Source: Toxonevra muliebris (taxonomy: Eukaryota > Arthropoda > Insecta > Diptera > Pallopteridae). From it: a DNA stretch of 64,000 bases. Positions within the stretch are counted from its first letter, which is position 1; each line of letters begins with the position of its first letter. The notes beneath the pieces were generated by a model. The model saw nothing but the letters and a program-made list of their open reading frames with translations, was not told the DNA's origin and did no database searches. Positions 10,416 to 19,829 of the stretch are shown here, piece by piece. The position numbers and the translations under genes were made by a program. Where the stretch lies: contig OY829330.1 in the NCBI GenBank assembly GCA_963691655.1, positions 20,425,224 through 20,489,223 of the forward strand, read 5' to 3'.

Positions 10416-11702
10416 ATGCGAAATAAAATGGTGCGACTTTCGTGGGTATACACATTACGAAAAGATGATCTACTCGTATACGCTAAGGAATTCAACTTCG
10501 ACGAATCAGGCTCAGTCGAAGAGCTACGAAAGCGATTTGCGACTTTTGTGCAGAAACAAGATGGCAACTCGGCGTTACAAGAGCGACTACAAAGACTTGA
10601 AGCTAAACATTCAAAGCCAATCCCATTAGTACAATACACTCCAGCAACACCAATCGACAACATACATACCGAACTACCGACATGTGTATCTGCAACGGAA
10701 ACTCCAACGACTTCATCCTCTGCAGCAATCGAACAGGTCCGTAAATGGTCGATCAACTATGATGGCGGACGTGATCCCATCGCCTTTATAGAGCGCATGG
10801 AAGAACTCAGCGAAGTTTATTCAGTTCCAATGGATGCACTACCTCGAACTATGCCCACACTACTACGCGAAAGAGCATTAATGTGGTTTCGCAACAATAA
10901 TAGGCATTGGACTGAGTGGAGCAGTTTTAAACATGACTTTCAAAGTTTCTTTCTACCAACACGATATTTCGAACGCCTTGAAGATGAGATCCGGCAATGA
11001 CAACAAAAGGTGCGTGAAAAGTTTAAGGATTACGTGATATCCATACAAAATCTCATGCGACACGCCGTATACACAGAACAGCAGAAATTAGAAAGAATAT
11101 TTAGAAACTGTGCCAGTGAGTATCAACTATATATTAAGCTAAGAGATTTCGGCAGCCTGGATGAACTCATCACGATGGCAGTAGATTTCGAAGCCATCAA
11201 CGAAGGGCAAAGAAGACACAACGAACCACCAAGGCGTAACATTGAAACAGCGAGACACATTTCCGAAGAGCCGAGGCACACCGAAACATCAACAAGGTTC
11301 ACATACAACAGTCAAAGAAACTATAGTCAACCACCAAGGCAAATACATGCTATACCAAGACATGAATATAACGCAATACATGCACCAGCACACGTACAGC
11401 CTAGAAGTAATGAAGTCGAGAGGGTAGTACAAGCTACGCAAGCAAGCGCACCTGAATTTGCGCCGGCGTATCCAAGAACCTTACACATAAACACCAGTAC
11501 AGCATGCAGACGATGTGGTCAAGACGGTCACATGGCACGATCCTGTCGCAACCCTAAGATCCTCTTCTGCTGGCAATGTGGTAAACGCGACATTAGGACT
11601 ATTGAATGTTGTCGTCAGCAAACGGGAAACGAGCCAGGCCTACATCCAGAGCGAGGAACGATGAGGTCATCAATGCAGCCACCTCGCACCCAACACCACT
11701 AG
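10416..11702 (+). pseudogene. gag: gag (capsid/nucleocapsid) with an in-frame stop
   Basis: Gag packages the element RNA in virus-like particles. The ATG at 10416 is the first in frame; a second ATG at 10428 is also possible. The N-terminus, MVRLSWVYTLRKDDLLVYAK, resembles the SAP-like opening of some insect gypsy Gags. It is followed by a retrotransposon capsid domain (about residues 105-280, with WF, RERALMWF and FKDYV landmarks). A zinc knuckle CRRCGQDGHMARSC (CX2CX4HX4C) follows near residue 367. A second cysteine box right after it (CWQCGKRDIRTIEC) lacks the histidine. TGA at 10998-11000 interrupts the frame; the downstream part is in the same frame. The ORF ends at 11702 and pol follows in another frame. 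Confidence 0.85.
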
Positions 11703-12097
11703 GCCAAGATAATGGGCATATCCTCGCCATTGTTACCCTATGCGAAGAAAACGTCTGAGCCACCATCGACACAGGGGCAACAAAAAGCTTCATAAGCACG
11801 GCGTTAGCCACAAGATGGCGCAATAAAGGGCATATAGAAACAAAACAAACAAGGGTTCGTCTGGCAGATGGTACAACGAGAGGAGTCAACAAAGTGCTAA
11901 CCATAAAAGTTAAATTGGGTGAGAGTCACTGCACATTATCATTACTTATACTTCCAGAAGTAATAGACGACTTGATACTGGGCATGGATTTTCTAACTAA
12001 GATGAATGCCAAAATTCAATGTGGAATTTATAATATCACCTTAAAACAACACTATGCACATTATAAACACATGTACGGTAGCAAGAGAAAGTACTGA
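11703..12097 (+). pseudogene. pol: pol: aspartic protease region
   Basis: The frame shows ATIDTGATKSFIS, the DTGA active-site loop of retropepsins, then VRLADGTTRGV and LILGMDFL, the second conserved protease block (ILG). It would cleave Gag-Pol. TGA at 11756-11758 lies four codons before the active-site aspartate, and around 12090 the frame is lost and homology passes to the RT frame. The stop is in this copy only as far as I can tell. Confidence 0.8.
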
Positions 12098-12956
12098 AGA
12101 AGAAAAAATTAAACAATTCCTACAAGAAGAACTCCAGGCCTTTGACACAATGGAGGGCCCATCTAATATTACCACACATCGAATAACAATGCGTGACGAA
12201 GAACCAGTGAAGCAAATATATTATCCAAGAAATCCAGCAATGCAAGAAATCATCAGCAGAGAAATAGATGATCTACTCCAAAAAGGATGCATAGAACCTT
12301 CTAGCAGTCCTTATAGTGCGCCAATCGTACTAGTAAAAAAGAAAACAGGTGCATGGCGATTGTGTATAGACTATCGTCAACTGAACGCAAAGTCAATTCC
12401 CGACGCATACCCTCTTCCAAGAATACAGCACATCCTAGAACGCTTACGTGATGCAACATACATTTCGAGTCTAGATCTTAAAAATGGCTATTGGCAAATA
12501 CCAATGGAAACCAATAGTAAACAATATACAGCCTTCACAGTACCAGGAAGAGGATTATTCCAATGGCGTGTCATGCCATTCGGACTTCATTCAGCACCGG
12601 CAACATTTTAAAAAGCATTAGACCAAGTTATAGGTCCAACCATGGAACCACACGCATTCCGCTTACCTAGACGACATCGTTGTAACAGGGAAAACATTGG
12701 AAGAACACATGACCAATCTCAGAGAGGTACTACGGCGGCTCAAGACAGCAAATTTTCGCATTAACCCTGACAAATGAGAATTTTTCAAACGTGAAATCAA
12801 ATATCTAGGGCATGTTGTAAGCAGCGAAGGAATACACACAGACCCCGCAAAGTAGCAGCTATACGTGAATTACAAGCACCCACAAATTTACGTGAGCTAC
12901 GACGCTGTCTTGGGATAGCATCATGGTACAGACGATTCGTACCCGACTTTTCAAAA
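12054..12956 (+). pseudogene. pol: pol: reverse transcriptase region, broken
   Basis: The RT domain is clear: IEPSSSPYSAPIVLVKKKTG, RLCIDYRQLNAKSIPDAYPL, SLDLKNGYWQIPM (first catalytic D) and VMPFGLHSAPATF are standard Ty3/gypsy RT blocks. TAA at 12609 ends the frame right after PATF. The YLDD catalytic motif is present at 12664-12675 but in the next frame. After another stop at about 12776 and a further shift near 12850, the frame returns to that of the following RNase H. At least two indels and two stops disrupt the enzyme. Confidence 0.88.
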
Positions 12957-14798
12957 GTGGTACAGCCACTAAGCTCACTCCTCAAAAAGGGTAAACATTG
13001 GAAATGGACCGAAGATCAGCAGGTGGCATTCAATACATTGAAACAAAAACTAACAGAAGCACCCGTGTTGACCTGTCCAGATTTTACAAAGAAATTCATA
13101 CTTCAAACAGATGCTAGCGACTATGGTCTAGGTGCAGTACTCACACAAGATGTAGAAGGAGTGGAGAAAGTAATTGCATATGCAAGCCGACATTTAAATA
13201 AGGCAGAACGCAATTACTCACCAACGGAAAAAGAATGTCTAGCAATCGTATGGGTTATACGAAAGATGAGGCCATGTCTAGAAGGCTATAAATTCACTGT
13301 AATCACTGATCACTTGTCACTCAAATGGCTAAATTCCATCGAAAGTCCGACTGGCAGAATAGCTAGATGGGCATTGGAATTACAGCAACATTCATTCGAT
13401 ATCCAGTACAGACGTGGAAAGTTAAACGTAATCGCAGACGCTCTATCCAGGCAACCACTAGAAACCTTAGCCAAAGCAACAACCGAAACCCACCCCGAGT
13501 GTCCGTGGTGGAAGAAAAGATTAAGCGAGATACAAAATGAGCCACGAAAGTATCCAGATTTCACCATCGAAGAAGGAGAACTGTATCGGCATATTCCAAG
13601 CCAGACCGCAGACGAAGACAACGCCCCTTGGAAGTTATGTGTCCCCACACCACTACGTAGCCGAGTGATGCATGAAAATCACAATCAACCCAGTGCAGGC
13701 CATCTAGGAATACGTAAAACCATTGTACGAGTAGCCAACCGATATTACTGGCCAGGCATGTTTCGGGACGTAAGCCAGTATGTACGTCAATGTACCACAT
13801 GTCAACAATATAAAACCAGTCAACAGAAACCAGTAGGAGAGATGCTAACACAAATAGCTGATGAACCATGGGCAATGGTTTGCGCTAATTTTGTGGGTCC
13901 TCTACCACGATCTACACATGGTAACAACATGCTTCTCGTTTTCTTTGACCGATTTTCAAAATGGACCGAACTCATTCCTCTACGACGTGCTACATGTGAA
14001 ACTTTAAAAAGGGCTTTCAAAGAACGAATTCTAGCCAGATTTGGAGTACCGAAGGTGTTAATAACCGATAATGGCGTACAATTCCTTGGAAAAGAATTTC
14101 GAAAATACTTGAAAGAAATTGGAGTCCACCAACAATTCACCGCGCCGTATACACCACAAGAAAATCCCACAGAACGAATGAATCGAACAGTAAAAACAAT
14201 AATAGCACAATTCGCAGGAAAGGACCAAAGAAAATGGGATGATTTACTTCCGGAAATTACCGTAGCAGTAAACTCAAGCATTCAAGATACAACAGGGTTT
14301 AGTCCAGCATTCCTAGTGCAAGGTAGAGAACCGCGATTACCGAATACTCTATTCGATGAAAACACTTTAGGTACCGCTCAAGTACACAAAACACCTAAAG
14401 AGAAAAGCGAACAAATGAAAGAAATCTTTGTGATAGTACGACGAAATCTTGAACGAGCAGCGCAGAACCAAGCTAGTTACTACAATTTACGTCGAAAGAT
14501 ATGGAAACCCACTGTCGGTCAACTTGTGTGGTTGAAACAACACCAATTATCTAAAGCAGTCGACAATTTTGCAGCCAAATTTGCTCCTAAATATGATGGA
14601 CCTCATCAAATCATAGATTTCATATCACCAGTAATAGTGCAAATTAGGAAAACAGGTGGTGGAAGTACAAGAACAGCCCACATAAATGAGTTGAAAGAAT
14701 ATAATGTGGAAAATCAAGCTGAAACCATTAAAACCATCAATATTTACAAACATCAAATCATCATCAAACTACAATCAAACCAGAAGATTGTATCCTAA
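12957..14798 (+). pseudogene. pol: pol: RNase H and integrase region
   Basis: An open frame of 613 codons. It starts in the RT connection, then RNase H (FILQTDASDYGLGAVL, residues about 46-62, and VITDHLSLKWL). Next comes the integrase HHCC zinc domain (H..H in HENHNQPSAGHLG, then CTTCQQY) and the integrase core. The core has LITDNGVQF (second catalytic D) and NPTERMNR (catalytic E). At the first catalytic position it reads CANFVGPLP where the family normally has D before FVGP, a D-to-N change that should abolish integration. A C-terminal module (KYDGPHQI) precedes the stop. Uninterrupted, but part of a broken pol. Confidence 0.88.
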
Positions 14799-15765
14799 AT
14801 GTCAATAGAAACAACAAGAATTATCAAAAATGCCGATAAAAACAAATATCATCGAAGTCATCAATATTTTTATCATCACTCAAGATCAAACTGCCATCAA
14901 TATTTACACAACCATCAATATCATCGTAAAGTTCAAATAGCAGTATCAAAATAATCACCATCCACTAAAATAAACAACAAAATGAACAAAAACTCGCAAA
15001 ACATCAATAATATTGATCAATAATAATATAAATAATTAATAATAATAAAACTAATAAGAATCGCAAAGTCATAAAACAAAAATAATGCATTAAATAAAAT
15101 CTTACATATTTCGTCAGAAATAATGCCTCACCCTGTATCAGTCAGAAGAACTTAAAATCAACAACGGGATACTGTAATAGTTAAAATTTATGTATATACA
15201 TTACAAAAGAGAAGTGCCCCAAATATTCAACAGCAGAAGGCAAAGAGAAGAAACAATGTACATAGATATGAAAATTTTTTATTTCAACTGAGTAACACAA
15301 AGAAGAGAAGATACATAAGATATGAGAGCAGAACAGTTGCACAAAATACCGTGTGTAACTAAAAGCGGCACTATACCAAAATTAGTGCAAATTAAAATAC
15401 ACTGGAAAATATTTTGTATGTTTGTGTGTATGAATTATGCTCAAACACCATACAAACTAAAAACTACACTATCCAAAATGTAACATACACTATGTTTTAT
15501 GAATTATATACATAAAAAAAAAAGGATAAATAAATATAAATGTTCAACAATTTAAGAAAAGAGGTACGAACCCACATATAAAAAAAAATATATATATATA
15601 TATACATAGCATAAGAGGTATATACCCATTTATATACATTTATACAAAGAAACAAAAAGAGAAAAAAATAGAGAATAAGAAAAAAGGTTCAAAGATCACC
15701 TAGGGAAAAAACATATAAAAGGGCACACAAAACCAAAGGAAATCAAAACAAAACCCAAAGGAGAT
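14799..15765 (+). other. Non-coding interval between pol and ORF3
   Basis: A-rich sequence with ATCATCAA- and AATAAT-type low complexity and a short (TA)n run near 15585-15606. No ORF, and no env-like gene. Position leaves room for a splice acceptor ahead of ORF3, but none stands out. Confidence 0.5.
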
Positions 15766-16731
15766 ATGGACTCACACAGGCATTCGAAAAGACCTTATAC
15801 TGAGGAAACTAAAGGCGTAGACCCACACGCAAAAATTCCGAGGGTCATACTAAGAAGACTGGAAGATGATGAAAATTATAGTGTCATCACCATCAACAGC
15901 ACTACAAGCACCAGTAATAGCTGCGTATCTACGGAAATCTACGATCCATACCGAGATCGGTCCACTGACGAAGACACCGAAGAAGAATAAGAATATATCG
16001 AAGAAAATGAAGAAGAATATTCCGAAGAAGACGCCGTCATTCCAGCTGAACCAGTCCCATCGTCCGATGACAACGAAAGCGAAGAAGACGACAGTGAGTA
16101 CAACAACCGGAAAGGCTTCATGACGGTTACATCACATACATAAAAAGAAGAAGGAGTGGGGTGTACAATAATCACCACCACCGTAACCTATAGATGTACG
16201 ATATACAACGATGGAACAAACCAACCAACATCAACCCAGAAACCGATGATAGAACACAGCAACAATAATGAAGAAATCCACAATAATTACACCAACAACA
16301 ACAATAGCCAAGAAACCCATAACAACAATAGCGAAGAAACCCATATTACCTACGAAGAAACACCCAACAATAAGAGTAAACCAGATGATAACAATAATAA
16401 TAGCAAAGATCACAACAACAGCAGTGAAGAAAATAACAACAACAGCAACAGAGAAAGTAATAATATCAACAATAACGATCTTATCCAGGACCTTCTACCG
16501 GAGTATTTGGAAAACGATGTATTAATCGTAGAAGAGTTGAGCGACATTTTGGGCCTAATCGAGGACGAAGATCATTTGTCAATCCCAATCACCAATCTCA
16601 CAGGAGACCAATTGCCTGACCAGTTACAACACGAGTTGCGGGAAAACAGCGACGGAAGAGATGCTCATTTAAAAGAAAATACGATGGAAAAATATACAAA
16701 GTACGAGTACAACCAAACGGGTGCATCATAG
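15766..16731 (+). pseudogene. ORF3: acidic, Asn/Glu/Ser-rich protein of unknown role
   Basis: One reading frame of about 322 codons starts at the ATG at 15766 and is interrupted by TAA at 15988-15990 and 16141-16143; all three pieces are in the same frame and compositionally continuous. The N-terminal part is basic then Ser/Thr-rich. The centre is very acidic (Glu/Asp runs around codons 70-110). The next part is low-complexity Asn/Ser/Glu with repeated NNNSEETH-like units. The C-terminal 75 residues are less repetitive (LLPEYLENDVLIVEELSDIL). No signal peptide, no membrane segment, no cysteine pattern: it is not an Env. It lies between pol and the polypurine tract, where accessory genes sit. 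Function unknown. Confidence 0.65.
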
Positions 16732-16754
16732 TCAATCTTGGCTCTACTAAGTAA

Positions 16755-16769
16755 GGGGGGGGGGGGGGG
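16755..16769 (+). other. Polypurine tract, 15 consecutive G
   Basis: GTAA followed by a run of 15 G lies immediately 5' of the 3' LTR, exactly where plus-strand synthesis is primed. An almost pure poly(G) tract is unusual; most such tracts mix A and G. Its length could vary through slippage. Confidence 0.8.
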
Positions 16770-17615
16770 TGTAAGGACTCAAAATATTAGAGTTATTTTG
16801 ACCCCACAATTTAAATGTAACATATGTATGAATATATAAAATGAAGTAAAGTATATACATACATATTACAGTACGATAAAACATGTAAAAACTAATAAGA
16901 ACAGAACGGTACAACAGAAGGAAAATTAGTATAAAAGGACATGCATTAAACAGAACAAGACACTCAGACTTAGATCGTGGTCTAAGGTAGTAACTTGGTG
17001 GTTCTATTGTCCTCTATTTGCTAGATTATATGTAATAAACCAACCGATGCGTCCGCACGGTAGGCTAGTACAAAAGAGTCGTTAGTTTATATCAGCAGAG
17101 CGTCCGCATGCTAGGTTCTTCATAAGACATTATTCATTCGTGAGGTATTAATTGGATCTTGGCATAAGTCCTTACGTCAAGATTAAGTTTCCACTGAGGT
17201 ATTAATCGGCACCAGGGGGTCGTATCCACGTACCCTGGTGTAGCGAACACACGTAGTTGCCCAGGGACCATACAACAAACGACAATGACCTAACCATCGT
17301 ATCACGAACACACACAAAGGAAACATACGAACGCAAACCAAGCGCCAAGGAAGGCAACGAAGGCAAACGAGCGCCAACGAAGGCAAACGAACGTCCGAGA
17401 AGGACGATTGAGGAGCTACAAGGAACAAACAAAGACTGTACAAGGTACCAAGAATAAAAATAATCAAGTGTATTTAAAACCAACAGTGAAGAAAATAAAT
17501 AAACAAGTGAACAAAGAAAACCGAAACGAACTATCGTGAGTTATTATTTACGCACCCTGGTTACTCGCTGAGTATACCCTGACGAAAAGAAAAGGAACTA
17601 GGAAGGTTCGTTACA
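16770..17615 (+). repeat. 3' LTR
   Basis: Begins TGTAAGGACTC, ends GGTTCGTTACA. It is 846 bp against 825 bp for the 5' LTR: it has about 41 extra bp at roughly 16849-16889 and fewer of the AGGCAAACGAGCGCCA-like units. About ten scattered substitutions separate the LTRs by eye. Confidence 0.95.
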
Positions 17616-17619
17616 GTTT

Positions 17620-17976
17620 CTAAAATTTTCGGTACAGGGCACACTTTACCATAATCCATCGAAAACTCTATACTGAAAAATTGATGTTAAGGCCTTAGAA
17701 AAAAAAAAATATATTGAAAGAAAATTATTTGTTCCCGCTTCAAGTGGGATTCAAGGTGAATTTATATAAGGTAACTCCACCAGCAACTCATTCCTCTTCT
17801 TCCTTTTTGGTGAATATCATAGGCTGTCAAAATCATTGTTTACGTTTGATTGTTTGTTTACTTTTTTTTGCGTTTAAAAGTGTAAGAAGTTTTGCACAGT
17901 TTTGTTTTAAACAAAGTGATTTTTGTTGATTATTAATATTTATAAAATACGTTTTATTGATTTAAAAAATATCAGA
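17620..17976. other. AT-rich DNA upstream of the THAP exon
   Basis: No coding feature. Contains a TTTAAA-rich stretch before the ATG at 17977 that could hold a promoter, but nothing specific can be named. Confidence 0.4.
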
Positions 17977-18206
17977 ATGGGTAAGTGTGAAATTTGCGGC
18001 AAAGTAAATAGTCGTGGATCAAATTTTTCTGTTCCGCAAGATTAAAGGAGACGACGGCGGTGGACTGAAATTTGTGGGATTGTGTTCAAGCCGAATTGCC
18101 GCGTATGCGGTGATCACTTTTTGCCATTGGACGTGATAGTTGGTGCAAAAACGGTGAAATTAATGCCCAGCGCAGTTCCTTCGGTTGGAATATGTTCACA
18201 AATAGC
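17977..18206 (+). pseudogene. THAP-domain exon with a nonsense codon
   Basis: THAP domains are C2CH zinc-binding DNA-binding modules found in host regulators and in P-element transposases. The frame starts MGKCEICGKVNSRGSNFSVP, continues RRRRRWTEICGIVF after a stop, then CRVCGDHFLP and a C-terminal KLMPSAVPSVG. It shows the C-x2-C pair, the conserved tryptophan, the C-x2-H-F end and the trailing AVPS motif. TAA at 18043-18045 interrupts it. The exon ends at GC|GTAAGT (18207), a strong 5' splice site, so it was once a first coding exon. No second exon could be recognised. It could be a host THAP gene fragment or the first exon of a P-like element. Confidence 0.75.
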
Positions 18207-18659
18207 GTAAGTGTAACATAAATATCAATGAACTCTGTCGCACTATATTTTAATATTTTAGCAAGCACTCGCGTAGCCCAATATTATATGTAAATAAAAG
18301 CATAGGAATGCTCCCAAAGTGGATCTGAAATAAAGTTAAATATAGATTAATCATGGAGATACACATGTAAACTAGCCATCAACACAAACTAAATATTTGA
18401 AATATACGAATAATTTCCAAAAAGCTAGATTTTTCGTTCACAATTTACTACTTACAATTTTCCTTGTAATGTATTTTGCTTTTTTCAGCTGTTTTTGAAA
18501 TTTTGTGTATGCCGCAATTATGGCCGCAACAACCAAGACGTGTTGTTATTGCTCTGTTGTACTGCTGCGTTCGCTGCTGATTTTGACATTTCATGTATCC
18601 GAGGCATCAACAAAGATGTGTTGTTTTTGCCATTGTGAATTGTTGTAATCTTGCCATCA
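18207..18659. other. Unassigned DNA after the THAP exon
   Basis: Possible intron of the broken THAP gene. No ORF. Two GTTGTTNTTGC..TTG-like stretches near 18540 and 18615 repeat loosely. Confidence 0.35.
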
Positions 18660-19110
18660 CCTTCTAAATGATTTCACCATGGTGGGATTCGAACTCACTA
18701 TTCCACAACTCTTCCCTACATCCACTACTTTACCTTCCCACACACCACTATGAAATACTGTGATCAAATTAGTAATATGTAGTTACATTCATGCAAATGA
18801 AAAAGAATTTCAAACGCAAAGCTCATACGCGTTCTTTTCTGCTTTGTGTTTGTGTGGTGGAAATCACAGCGAGCGAAGTAAAAAAATCTTTTGCTTTGAT
18901 TCTAGGAAAAACATAAATATTTACAATAACAAATGTAAGGGCACCAAATTTTTAATATAAAAATGCATTTCACAGGTTAACTATTAACTTTAGATATATG
19001 CCACCACTGACTTTATTTTAGCAAACGATAAGATCTATAATTTTTCCATACATTATATACCTCAGAAAGTTTAAGCAGCATTTTGCATTAAGTAGCTAAA
19101 TTTTTTAAAA
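18660..19110. repeat. Repeat 'R', partial copy C with tRNA-like segment
   Basis: Resembles the right third of the repeat at 44805-46430. Shared blocks are GGTGGGATTCGAACYCAC at 18681, GATCAAATTAGTAATATGTA (about 18763), TGTAGTTACATTCATGCAAA, then AAAATGCATTTYRCAG and the CCATACAT block near 19050. The first 80 bp on the minus strand resemble a tRNA T-arm/B box (GAGTTCGAATCCCACC). Only the right part of R is recognisable. Confidence 0.65.
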
Positions 19111-19316
19111 AAACTGACTTTGGACCAAATGGTCTATATTAAAGAAATTATTTGAAATTAACTTAAAATAAATATCGACTTAACTCGACAAATGTCCAAA
19201 GCAATTACATACTAAATTTCATGACAATCCGTTGCGGAATATAGAAACCTATTTTTATTTATTTATTTAATTAGCTTCAAGCTATTTTCGAAAACAATTA
19301 CATTAATTCTTACGAA

Positions 19317-19829
19317 CTATTGAATATCATAATTTAATTTTATATAAAATATTAAATAATGTTTAAAAGCAGTTATATTTGATTCCATCTTGAGGTAAAT
19401 TGGGAGGTTATTAAATAAATTTAAACCTTTAAACAATAAAATATTCTGAGATTTATTTGTTGCATAAAAATTAACTCTAAAATCCATATTATTTCTGAGA
19501 TTATACGGCTGTATATCACCCACATAAACTAGCTGATTCACCAAGTATTTAGGTAGCATTCTGTTTTTCATTTTAAATATCAAAATTATTACATTCATTA
19601 GTGTTCTTTGTTTAATTGTAAGCCTTTTTAAGGTATCAATCATATATCGAATCGGAGTTAAATAATCACACATTAAGATACATCGCATTCCTTTGTTTTG
19701 TAATTTCTGTAGACTCTCCATCATGCGATTCGGTCCCAGAAATAAAATAGTTGAGCACAATTCAAAGTGCGGCTTGATCATTACATTATAAATTTTTAAT
19801 GCACTATTTATGGGTAGATTACTCCTCAT
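19317..19829 (-). pseudogene. CR1-like ORF2, C-terminal part
   Basis: 170 codons of the region after the RT fingers/palm/thumb (KIYNVMIKPHFELCSTILFL, QKLQNKGMRCIL), a conserved block in CR1 and Jockey ORF2. It is separated from the RT frame by a frameshift that coincides with a homopolymer of about 16 T at 19848-19863 (poly-A on the coding strand), a likely slippage site. Confidence 0.8.

Larger units (their letters stand above)
9385..17615 (+). mobile_element. Gypsy-type LTR retrotransposon with a third ORF
   Basis: A complete LTR-to-LTR unit of 8231 bp, flanked by the 4-bp TSD GTTT (9381-9384 and 17616-17619). Order: 5' LTR, primer-binding site, leader with tandem repeats, gag with zinc knuckle, protease, reverse transcriptase, RNase H, integrase, a non-coding stretch, a low-complexity ORF3, a poly(G) tract, 3' LTR. 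RT before RNase H before integrase marks it as Ty3/gypsy. The copy is dead: stops at 10998, 11756, 12609 and about 12776, several frameshifts, and an altered integrase residue. The LTRs nevertheless differ by only about ten substitutions by eye plus a few indels. Confidence 0.95.

Noticed and set aside
16231..16413. Antisense hydrophobic ORF opposite ORF3 as an Env-like membrane protein
   Set aside because: It is the shadow of the Asn (AAC/AAT) repeats on the other strand, which read as Val/Ile.
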